The notes under the pieces: generated by a model
The model's input: only the letters and a program-made list of their open reading frames with translations
Told to the model about the DNA's origin: nothing
Databases searched by the model: none
Made by a program: the position numbers and the translations under genes
Assembly (NCBI GenBank): GCA_946405625.1
Contig: CAMJHQ010000007.1
Location: 1 to 64,000 of the forward strand
Direction of reading: 5' to 3'
Source: an uncultured Lachnospiraceae bacterium
Lineage (GTDB): Bacteria; Bacillota; Clostridia; Lachnospirales; Lachnospiraceae
DNA: 64,000 nucleotides
Part shown: positions 1 to 6,197 of the stretch, one piece after another
How positions within the stretch are numbered: position 1 is the stretch's first letter
How the letters are laid out: each line of letters starts with the position of its first letter

Positions 1-37
1 TATCGTTATCATATTTTCATCGTCCTTCTAAACTAAA

Positions 38-65
38 ATGTCCCAGAAAGCAGACAATGTGGGAC
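38..65. repeat. Composite repeat site, left of the serine recombinase gene
   Basis: The bases atgtcccagaaag (38-50) recur exactly at 132-144. The bases agaaagcagacaatgtg (45-61) recur at 797-813 with one mismatch. This site therefore looks like the left flank and right flank of the recombinase gene joined together. It also contains an inverted repeat, gtccca (40-45) with tgggac (60-65). It could be a recombinase target or an empty insertion site; the role is inferred. Confidence 0.6.
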
Positions 66-131
66 GATATAGTTTTGCTTTTTTTCGAAAGAAAAACGCT
101 CGTTCATCTTAATGATATAATTATAAATCAC

Positions 132-144
132 ATGTCCCAGAAAG
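132..144. repeat. Repeat at the 3' flank of the recombinase gene
   Basis: Exact 13-base copy of 38-50 (atgtcccagaaag). It lies two bases beyond the recombinase stop codon on its downstream side. It is a candidate left junction of a small insertion or a recombinase half-site. Confidence 0.55.
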
Positions 145-145
145 T

Positions 146-760
146 CTACTTCTTGAAACGTTTTTCTCCCTCCAATTCTTTGCATCTTCTATAAAATGTT
201 GACTTACTCAATCCAAGTTTAGCAGCTCCGTTTCTTACTGATATATTTCCTGATTTCCATAAATCATACACTTCTTCAAAATCATTCGGAATATCTATCT
301 TTTCTGCTCCAAAACGAACTCCCTTTTCCCTTGCTAACGCTATCCCCTCAGCCTGTCTCTGCTTAATAAAGGCTCTCTCAGTCTCTGCAACATATGCCAG
401 AATCTGAAGCACCAAATCAGCTATAAATACACCGGTCAAATTATCGTGCTGGTTATTCGTATTTAATAACGGCATATCAAGCACCTGTATATCTGCCTCT
501 ATTTCTTTTGTGATTTTTCTCCACTCTTCAAGTATCTCAACATAGTTTCTTCCAAGTCGATCTATACTCTTTATCACAATCAGATCACCGGATTTCAATC
601 GTTTAAGTAATTTGAGATACTGTGTCCTGTTAAAATCCTTTCCAGATATCTTATCAATAAAGATATTCTTTTCACTGATCCCAATTTCCAACATAGCAGC
701 TATCTGTCTATCAGGATTCTGATCTTTAGTAGATACACGAACATAAGCATATTGTTTCAT
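146..760 (-). CDS. Serine recombinase, resolvase/invertase family
   Basis: A 204-residue small serine recombinase, which cuts and rejoins DNA through a serine nucleophile. The N-terminal catalytic domain (about 1-140) opens with YVRVSTKDQNPDRQ, where Ser10 is the expected nucleophile, and contains the SIDRLGRN motif. The C-terminal 45 residues hold a Hin-type helix-turn-helix (NGAAKLGLSKSTFYRR). Size and order match Tn552/Hin-like enzymes, not the large serine integrases or IS607 transposases, which carry the helix-turn-helix first. GGAGG lies 9 bases before the ATG. Related short repeats flank the gene on both sides (38-61, 132-144, 797-813), so it may act at those sites. Resolvase, invertase or a minimal transposase are all possible. 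Confidence 0.9.
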   Translation of the reverse strand: MKQYAYVRVSTKDQNPDRQIAAMLEIGISEKNIFIDKISGKDFNRTQYLKLLKRLKSGDLIVIKSIDRLGRNYVEILEEWRKITKEIEADIQVLDMPLLNTNNQHDNLTGVFIADLVLQILAYVAETERAFIKQRQAEGIALAREKGVRFGAEKIDIPNDFEEVYDLWKSGNISVRNGAAKLGLSKSTFYRRCKELEGEKRFKK

Positions 761-796
761 AGTTTATTGCCTCCCTTCCCATATTTCTAACCATAT

Positions 797-813
797 AGAA
801 AGTAGACAATGTG
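797..813. repeat. Repeat at the 5' flank of the recombinase gene
   Basis: The bases agaaagtagacaatgtg match 45-61 at 16 of 17 positions in direct orientation. Its inner part aagtagac (800-807) is also the reverse complement of gtctactt (144-151) at the other end of the gene. It lies about 40 bases before the recombinase start, where a res-like site or a right insertion junction would sit. Confidence 0.55.
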
Positions 814-836
814 TATATAAAAATTTTTTGTATTTT

Positions 837-897
837 ATGTACTTAAAATAAGTCCATTTCGAACATTATATCATATGATGTACTTAAAATGTACTTA
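837..897 (+). promoter_or_regulatory. Direct repeats upstream of the ribbon-helix-helix gene
   Basis: The 13-mer atgtacttaaaat occurs at 837-849 and 878-890, and a partial third copy gtactta follows at 891-897. The region is AT-rich and ends about 45 bases before the small ribbon-helix-helix gene. Arc/MetJ-type proteins often bind short direct repeats in their own promoters, so this is a plausible autoregulatory operator. That role is inferred from position. Confidence 0.45.
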
Positions 898-940
898 TTC
901 AGACTTTTGCATATATCATATAGATTTGAGGTACATTTCC

Positions 941-1099
941 ATGGAAAAAGATAAGCATCTTGGACTTAGAATAGATTCAGAAACACATGACAAACTAAAA
1001 AAACTATCAGAATATGACGGTCGTTCAATAAACGGAGAAGTATTATACCTCATTCGTCAGGCAATTAAGGATTATGAAAAAAAGAATGGCAAACTATAG
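941..1099 (+). CDS. Small ribbon-helix-helix (Arc-like) DNA-binding protein
   Basis: A 52-residue protein starting MEKDKHLGLRID. The pattern beta strand (HLGLRID), helix (SETHDKLKKLSEYDG), turn and second helix (SINGEVLYLIRQAIKDYE) matches the Arc/CopG fold used by plasmid and phage repressors and by antitoxins. An upstream in-frame ATG at 875 would add 22 residues, but GAGGT at 928-932 sits 8 bases before the ATG at 941 and decides for the short form. No toxin gene is visible next to it. It is probably a regulator of the mobile module, perhaps acting on the repeats just upstream. Confidence 0.7.
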   Translation: MEKDKHLGLRIDSETHDKLKKLSEYDGRSINGEVLYLIRQAIKDYEKKNGKL

Positions 1100-1176
1100 T
1101 TTTTCTTTGCAATAAAACAAGAGCATCTAAGTTAAATCTTAAATGCCCTTCTTTTATCAATTATTTCCTTTGTATA

Positions 1177-1206
1177 AAACTCTCATCACGGCTGAGAGTT
1201 TTTTTA
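1177..1206 (+). terminator. Rho-independent terminator
   Basis: A perfect 9-bp stem, aaactctca (1177-1185) with tgagagttt (1193-1201), has a 7-base loop and is followed by a T run. It sits between the convergent ribbon-helix-helix gene and the ORF6N gene and could stop transcription from either side. Confidence 0.75.
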
Positions 1207-1207
1207 A

Positions 1208-2218
1208 TTATCTTAATCTTAATAATGGTTGTTGCAACAGATCATCTACCATTGGATAATAAAGCTTTTTATTATCTGCTTTTGTTATTGTTGTAACCAG
1301 TCTTCCCGCATCCTTAGATGAGGCTCCACAATGATATATCTTCTCTGAATTGCACTTATAGTCTAACACTATATACCTATCGTGATAGCGTCCGCCTGTT
1401 CTTTGTATTTTTATATTTATTCCGGGATACTGATTACGGAACATATTAAAGTCTGCAAGAGATAGATTTCTTCCAATATTATCACTAAATACAATAACTT
1501 CAACACTTCCACTTATATCATTAAGAAGCACCAGTGTCCTTATATCGATATAATTATCTACAATATATATTTTCTTTTTCGCTTTACCATATATCTCTTT
1601 ATAGGCAGCCTTCGCTTCTAAATACTGTCCGGAAAAGATCAGATAGTCTGTATCTTTATCTGGAAGTGAAAAACTTTCGATAACTTTTGTCAGATCATCC
1701 TTTGTTATCATTTTTTCTTTTATTTCACTAATATCTTTCACATTCTGAGCCGTCTGTAAAGATAATTGAAGCAGTTCTGGAGATGATGATAGCACCGGAA
1801 CTGTCTGAATATAGTCTTTCATCTTTTTGAACGCCTTGACCAATTCTCTACTCTGATGAGTCGCTAATTCACCCTTTAGAACTGTCATCAGCATATATAT
1901 TCCTTGTTCCGTAAACGCATATGGCTTATATTTTATATTATGCCCTCTTCCTGTATTTTCGTTCAAGGTGAAATTTTTGCACCTTGAAAGCTCCTCTAAA
2001 TCATCATCATCTAGTTGAAACATAAAATCATCGCCATAGAACTTTTCAATGTTATTCCTTACCTGTCTATTAAAGTTCTTAGTTTCATAACCATATATAG
2101 CTGCCAGATCTCTATCCAGCATAACTTTTCTGTCACGTATGACATATATTTTATCCCTTATTGCCTCTACCGTAATTGATACCGGAACAAGCTCTGATGA
2201 AATATTATTATCTGCCAT
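1208..2218 (-). CDS. ORF6N-domain protein with PLD-like C-terminal half
   Basis: A 336-residue protein of mobile-element type. Residues about 15-110 match the ORF6N DNA-binding domain (YVIRDRKVMLDRDLAAIYGYETKNFNRQVRNN, then FMFQL and AFTEQGIYMLMTVL). A middle helical linker follows. Residues about 205-325 resemble a phospholipase D-like fold: alternating strands, then HDRYIVLD and a downstream GASSKDAG. Such proteins are common in prophages and integrative elements, where ORF6N probably binds DNA; the role of the C-terminal part is unknown. The classic HxK motif is HDR here, so catalysis is uncertain. GGGGG lies 4 bases before the ATG. It is followed upstream by the XRE regulator gene at 2252 in the same direction and probably shares its transcript. 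Confidence 0.8.
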   Translation of the reverse strand: MADNNISSELVPVSITVEAIRDKIYVIRDRKVMLDRDLAAIYGYETKNFNRQVRNNIEKFYGDDFMFQLDDDDLEELSRCKNFTLNENTGRGHNIKYKPYAFTEQGIYMLMTVLKGELATHQSRELVKAFKKMKDYIQTVPVLSSSPELLQLSLQTAQNVKDISEIKEKMITKDDLTKVIESFSLPDKDTDYLIFSGQYLEAKAAYKEIYGKAKKKIYIVDNYIDIRTLVLLNDISGSVEVIVFSDNIGRNLSLADFNMFRNQYPGINIKIQRTGGRYHDRYIVLDYKCNSEKIYHCGASSKDAGRLVTTITKADNKKLYYPMVDDLLQQPLLRLR

Positions 2219-2251
2219 AATACCCCCTTAAATTCAGCATGTACTTTTCTA

Positions 2252-2866
2252 CTATTTCTTATCCAACTCGGATAACTGTTTTTGCAGCTTATTGATCTGA
2301 TCTTCTATATCTTTTCTTTCCAGTTCTCTTAAATGTTCTTCCGTTCTTTCAATGATAGCTCTAGGAAATGTTCTTTTCCATACAATATATTCTTTATTAA
2401 TCTCTTCTTTTTCTTCATCTGATGTAGCTGCTGCAAGTTTAGAATCTATGTACTTGCATTCACGCATCCATTCGTCGAGATAATCTGCAAGTCCACCTTT
2501 CATATTTTCACAATATAATACTATACGCTTGTCTTGTTCTTTAATTCTAATACCATAACGTTCTTCCATTTCAAAAAGTGCATACATAGCCCCTAAGTAA
2601 TTTGACACTACTGGATCTGTAAGAGCAATCGTTTCAACATCCAACGCTCTTGCTATTTTTTTTAGCAAATCAGATTTAGGTTTTCTGGCTCCATTTTCAT
2701 ACTTTTGAATTCTATCAGCACTTAATCCTACCAATTCGCCGAGCTCAGCCCTCGACAATCCCTTTTCCATTCTTGTTTTTTTTATTCTTCTCCCCACTCT
2801 ATCAGCTGCTGTATCATCGTTAAAATCCATAGGGTCTTTTCCATTTAAGTTTCTTATTAAAATCAT
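2252..2866 (-). CDS. XRE-family helix-turn-helix regulator
   Basis: A 204-residue regulator. Residues about 22-78 form an XRE/Cro helix-turn-helix: VGRRIKKTRMEKGLSRAELGELVGLSADRIQKYENGARKPKSDLLKKIARAL. The C-terminal two thirds are charged and helical, ending in a likely coiled coil (ERKDIEDQINKLQKQLSELDKK), which suggests oligomerisation. AGAGGAG lies about 7 bases before the ATG. The gene is divergent from the excisionase-integrase pair at 3134-4542 and fits the position of an element repressor controlling integration genes. The target is not known from sequence. Confidence 0.85.
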   Translation of the reverse strand: MILIRNLNGKDPMDFNDDTAADRVGRRIKKTRMEKGLSRAELGELVGLSADRIQKYENGARKPKSDLLKKIARALDVETIALTDPVVSNYLGAMYALFEMEERYGIRIKEQDKRIVLYCENMKGGLADYLDEWMRECKYIDSKLAAATSDEEKEEINKEYIVWKRTFPRAIIERTEEHLRELERKDIEDQINKLQKQLSELDKK

Positions 2867-3034
2867 GCCAAAGCTCCTCTCAAATTATCCAACAACATAA
2901 TCTGCACTATATCGTACTTTATAATATCACAATAACAAATTTAATCAAAGAACATTTTTTATCATATAAGCACAATTCAAGTCGTGTAGTACCATTTTGT
3001 GCCTTTTAGGTGTATTTTGAACACATTTCTGTAC

Positions 3035-3063
3035 TTGATTTATTCTCTTAGGCATGATATATT
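3035..3063 (+). promoter_or_regulatory. Sigma-A-type promoter for the excisionase-integrase pair
   Basis: TTGATT at 3035-3040 and TATATT at 3058-3063 are separated by 17 bases, close to consensus, and lie 70 bases before the excisionase start. The divergent region 2867-3133 also holds the partial dyad gtgt-attttga-acac near 3011-3025, which could be an operator for the neighbouring XRE protein. Confidence 0.55.
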
Positions 3064-3133
3064 GATTTCAGAACTGATTTGTGCTCAATTAAACACTTTA
3101 TCAGCAACGATTATCGAAAGGAGGACTATTAAC

Positions 3134-3343
3134 ATGGAAATGAATTTTTTAACTGAATATCGTGATGTATTATCACCAAATGACTTGATGGAAATATTAC
3201 AGACCGGACGCAATACCGTATATAATTATCTCTCAACTGGTAAAATTCGTTCGATCAAAGTAGGCAACAAATATCGCGTTCCAAAAATATACCTGCTTCA
3301 GTTTATGTATCCTGATATGAAATTCAGTTCAGACGAGGAATAA
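3134..3343 (+). CDS. Excisionase-like helix-turn-helix protein
   Basis: A 69-residue protein with a MerR/excisionase-type winged helix-turn-helix: LSPNDLMEILQTGRNTVYNYLSTGKIRSIKVGNKYRVPKIYLLQFM. Such proteins direct excision by the adjacent tyrosine integrase or act as its regulator. AAAGGAGG ends 9 bases before the ATG at 3134, which decides against the longer reading that begins at 2999. The stop codon is 2 bases before the integrase ATG, so the two are translated as a unit. Confidence 0.8.
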   Translation: MEMNFLTEYRDVLSPNDLMEILQTGRNTVYNYLSTGKIRSIKVGNKYRVPKIYLLQFMYPDMKFSSDEE

Positions 3344-3345
3344 TC

Positions 3346-4542
3346 ATGGCCAGACGTAAAAAGGATGGTAGACGATGTAAAGGTATCCAGGCTAAACGCG
3401 GTTACCTTTATATCGTTATATCATTAACTACCCTAAAAGATGGAATGCGAAAAAATGAAAAGAAATGGATAGCTACTGGATTAAGTGATACACCAGAAAA
3501 TGTTAAAAAGGCTGCTGAAGCTAGAATCAACATACTAAATGCTGAATCCTATAAACTGGATCAAGACATGTCTTTATCCGAATATATAGATTACTATCTA
3601 TCAATAAAAAAGAACAATGTTGCTGATACCACTTATGCTTCATATTATTATCAAGCCAAACGTATCAAGGAGTATTTTGGCAATACCAAGCTCAAAAGTA
3701 TAAATATAAAACTTGCAAAAAAGTTTCTTGATGATTTGTTTGTTGTATATCATCTTCAAATGCATACAGCAAAAGATACAAAAGTCTTCTTTTCCGGAGC
3801 ATTAGAACAGGCACGTAATGATGGACTAATATCTTACAATCCAATCAAGGAACTTAAACTTAATAAAAACTATGCAGCAGAATATGCAGCTCTAAAGAAT
3901 ACAGATGATACATTTTTTTCGTATGATGAAGCAAATTTATTCTTGCAACGAACTCAGGATAATGAGCTCTACGTCGTTTTTTACTTAACAATTTTCTTTG
4001 GGTTGCGTAGAGAAGAAGTTCTTGGTCTTAAATGGTCTGCGATTGACTTTGAAACAAAAACAATGCGAATCAATCATACAGTCACAAAAGGAACCAAGGT
4101 TAACCGATTAAACAAAACAAAAACAGAATATAGCAATAGATCATATCCGTTATCAGATGAACAGATCAATTTATTCAAAGATTTATTGAATAAAGAACAA
4201 CAATATAGAAAATTGTTTGGTGACTGTTATCAGGATAATGATTATATATTCAAACATGAAGATGGCAGTCTATATTACCCTGACTACCCTTCTAAAACAT
4301 TCAGAGCTCTTCTGAAAACAATCCCTGAACTTCCTCAAGGCGTTGTCTTTCATAATCTCCGAAGCTCCTGTGTATCAATTCTGGTACATGAAGGGCATGA
4401 TGTAAAAAGTATTCAGAAGTGGGTTGGCCATGCCGATATAGATACTACTCTCAGAATATACGCTAAAGTAAAAGACAAAGAAGTAAAAGAAGAAATATCT
4501 CGCAGCATGAGCGAGAAAATACATTTAAAAAATAATAAATAA
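3346..4542 (+). CDS. Tyrosine site-specific integrase
   Basis: A 398-residue phage/ICE-type integrase. It has a basic N-terminal arm-binding domain (about 1-60), a SAM-like core-binding domain (about 70-170) and a C-terminal catalytic domain. Visible catalytic residues are the Arg in GLRREEVLGLKW, the HxxR box in FHNLRSSC, the His in GHADIDTTLRIYAKV and the Tyr in the same motif. It follows the excisionase-like gene by 2 bases and ends 126 bases before the 3' end of tRNA-Pro. This arrangement is typical of elements inserted in a tRNA gene, so the right end of the element should lie in or next to that tRNA. The left end was not found and is probably outside the window. Confidence 0.93.
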   Translation: MARRKKDGRRCKGIQAKRGYLYIVISLTTLKDGMRKNEKKWIATGLSDTPENVKKAAEARINILNAESYKLDQDMSLSEYIDYYLSIKKNNVADTTYASYYYQAKRIKEYFGNTKLKSINIKLAKKFLDDLFVVYHLQMHTAKDTKVFFSGALEQARNDGLISYNPIKELKLNKNYAAEYAALKNTDDTFFSYDEANLFLQRTQDNELYVVFYLTIFFGLRREEVLGLKWSAIDFETKTMRINHTVTKGTKVNRLNKTKTEYSNRSYPLSDEQINLFKDLLNKEQQYRKLFGDCYQDNDYIFKHEDGSLYYPDYPSKTFRALLKTIPELPQGVVFHNLRSSCVSILVHEGHDVKSIQKWVGHADIDTTLRIYAKVKDKEVKEEISRSMSEKIHLKNNK

Positions 4543-4620
4543 TCTATGGGATTTTGTTATTAACCATTTTGTTCAGAATGAAAATAAACTTCAAAAAAAG
4601 TTAGAATAAAAGTTAGAACA

Positions 4621-4657
4621 GAAAAGAAAAAAGGGTTCCGAAACTCTCGGAACCCCC
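4621..4657 (-). terminator. Terminator of tRNA-Pro
   Basis: A perfect 9-bp stem, gggttccga (4633-4641) and tcggaaccc (4647-4655), has a 5-base loop. On the minus strand it is followed by TTTTTTCTTTTC. It lies directly downstream of the tRNA gene. Confidence 0.8.
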
Positions 4658-4668
4658 ATAAAATCGAG

Positions 4669-4742
<74 letters not shown>

Positions 4743-4755
4743 CTATATTTAAGTC

Positions 4756-4780
4756 GTCGCAGATACTCAGTATCTGCGAC
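4756..4780 (-). terminator. Hairpin after the 73-residue protein gene
   Basis: A perfect 10-bp inverted repeat, gtcgcagata and tatctgcgac, has a 5-base loop. It lies about 60 bases downstream of the gene at 4839-5060. The T run after it is weak, so it may be a poor terminator or an mRNA 3'-stabilising hairpin. The CTGCGACACA edge recurs in the inverted repeat at 49998-50031. Confidence 0.45.
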
Positions 4781-4838
4781 ACAGCTTAAACATAATAATA
4801 TTTTTTTCTGATAATTTCAAGCCCTATCTTTATTTTTT

Positions 4839-5060
4839 TCAGGCCTTGTCTGCTCCGTCTTCCTTCTTACCTGAAAGAAGCTTCTCAGCTCTGTTCTTTA
4901 TCTTCTCATCAAGATCTGTCTTATCAAGGATCGATCCGACATTCTTCTTGATGTCATCCTTGTTTGCCATGATCTTCTCATCGATATCTGTCTTAGCAAG
5001 AGCCTCATCAATCTTTCCCTTTGCTTCCTCTACCTTTGAACCAATGTCCTTAAATCCCAT
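4839..5060 (-). CDS. Small charged helical protein, function unknown
   Basis: A 73-residue protein, MGFKDIGSKVEEAKGKIDE and onward. It has no membrane segment and is rich in Lys, Asp and Glu. It contains an internal near-repeat, KTDIDEKI and KTDLDEKI, about 26 residues apart, suggesting two similar helical modules. A TTG 9 bases earlier (5069) is in frame, but AGGAGG directly abuts it and lies 9 bases before the ATG at 5060, so ATG is chosen. The overall look recalls small stress-related helical proteins, but I do not recognise the family. It follows the hydrolase gene at 5126 on the same strand. Confidence 0.65.
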   Translation of the reverse strand: MGFKDIGSKVEEAKGKIDEALAKTDIDEKIMANKDDIKKNVGSILDKTDLDEKIKNRAEKLLSGKKEDGADKA

Positions 5061-5125
5061 TTTACTCAACCTCCTTATATATTCGGAACGGAAATGTATC
5101 CGATTCCTTAATTATTTACCAAAGA

Positions 5126-6082
5126 CTATTTTAACATATATTTTTCCAAATAGCTATCAACGGTATTATAATACTCATTATTCTTATCCTTATCATGGAT
5201 CATAAGATGCCCCGAATTAGGATATTCGATAAGGGTTGCATCTATTCCGGCATTCTTAAGTGCACCGGTATATTCCGAACCCATAATCGATGGAACCATC
5301 TTATCCTTTAAGCCATATGCTGCGATAACCGGAACATGCTCACTGCCTATATAATTATCCGGAGATATTTCCCGAAAAGCACTTAAGTACTTCTCGCTTC
5401 CGATATCATCAACAGTAAAGCTGTTTGCGGTCATCATATTAACGAGATCTACCGCATCTTCACCCTGATAGCCCCACTTCTCCGGATCAAAGCTTGTAGG
5501 TGCTGTCTGCTCAAATACAAATTCTACCGGAACCGGAGATTTCTCAGGTGAAAGATCTGCATAAAGAAGTGCCAGCGTTCCACCCGCATACTCTCCTCCG
5601 ACAGCCATATTCTCTATATCGAATCCGAGTTCCTTGCATTTCTTTACTACCGTATCAGCAGTTCCGTATAATTCATTCACTGCATCCTTTACACCAAAGC
5701 CATTTCCCCCGACAACCGGTGTATAGTTAACCGATGCAACTATATAGCCCTTTGTCGCAAGGTATCTGCCGATATAGATTCCTTCACTCTTATCACCGCT
5801 CGAGAAGTTTCCGCTGTGAATATACATAACAAGATGCTGCTTTTTACCGGTCTCGAGTCCTGCCGGAACATACAGATCATAGAGTACATTTCCGTCTCCT
5901 ATCGGGAGATCTGTATATATAGATCCCGATTCATCCGACCATTTAACATTTATTCTTTCATAAGGCTTCTGCATAAGCATATTAAATCTCAGAAAAAATG
6001 AAATGATCGTCGAGATACTGAATGCCAACGCTACGAGGGTTATAAATCCCAGGAGTTTAAAATCAAATGTCTTCTTGTTCAT
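5126..6082 (-). CDS. Membrane-anchored alpha/beta hydrolase-fold protein lacking the nucleophile Ser
   Basis: A 318-residue protein. An N-terminal membrane anchor (about 10-32, LLGFITLVALAFSISTIISF) is followed by an esterase/lipase fold: LYDLYVPAG, the oxyanion-type MYIHSGN, a GxSxG-like turn, the acid region YGLKDKMVP and the histidine in NSGHLMIH. The nucleophile turn reads VGGEYAGGTLAL. By alignment with the usual G-x-S-A-G-G of this family, Tyr165 (codon TAT, 5588-5590) takes the serine position. The protein is therefore either catalytically dead or unusual. It is the last gene of the DUF58-transglutaminase set and starts 4 bases after the 32-residue ORF, with only a weak ribosome site, so coupled translation is likely. 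Confidence 0.8.
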   Translation of the reverse strand: MNKKTFDFKLLGFITLVALAFSISTIISFFLRFNMLMQKPYERINVKWSDESGSIYTDLPIGDGNVLYDLYVPAGLETGKKQHLVMYIHSGNFSSGDKSEGIYIGRYLATKGYIVASVNYTPVVGGNGFGVKDAVNELYGTADTVVKKCKELGFDIENMAVGGEYAGGTLALLYADLSPEKSPVPVEFVFEQTAPTSFDPEKWGYQGEDAVDLVNMMTANSFTVDDIGSEKYLSAFREISPDNYIGSEHVPVIAAYGLKDKMVPSIMGSEYTGALKNAGIDATLIEYPNSGHLMIHDKDKNNEYYNTVDSYLEKYMLK

Positions 6083-6086
6083 ATAT

Positions 6087-6185
6087 CTAGACCGCCCTGA
6101 CTACATATTCCGCAACGGCCCAGCCCACGCCCGAACCTATGACCCAGGCAATCAGGATTATTATCCACCTTTTTTTGTTTTTCAT
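6087..6185 (-). CDS. 32-residue single-span membrane peptide
   Basis: A short ORF reading MKNKKRWIIILIAWVIGSG and onward, ending EYVVRAV. It is a basic N terminus followed by one hydrophobic helix with a GSGVG motif. GGAGG lies 6 bases before the ATG. It sits 12 bases after the transglutaminase stop and 4 bases before the hydrolase start. The close spacing on both sides supports it as a real gene. It may be a small subunit or a translational coupler; nothing indicates its partner directly. Confidence 0.6.
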   Translation of the reverse strand: MKNKKRWIIILIAWVIGSGVGWAVAEYVVRAV

Positions 6186-6197
6186 TTATTTCCTCCG

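Noticed and set aside
875-940. 22-residue upstream extension of the ribbon-helix-helix protein
   Set aside because: The added part overlaps the promoter repeats, and the ribosome site GAGGT at 928-932 points to the ATG at 941.
2218-2251. Toxin-antitoxin pair formed by the ORF6N and XRE genes
   Set aside because: Sizes (336 and 204 residues) and domains do not match known toxin-antitoxin types; regulator plus accessory protein is the simpler reading.
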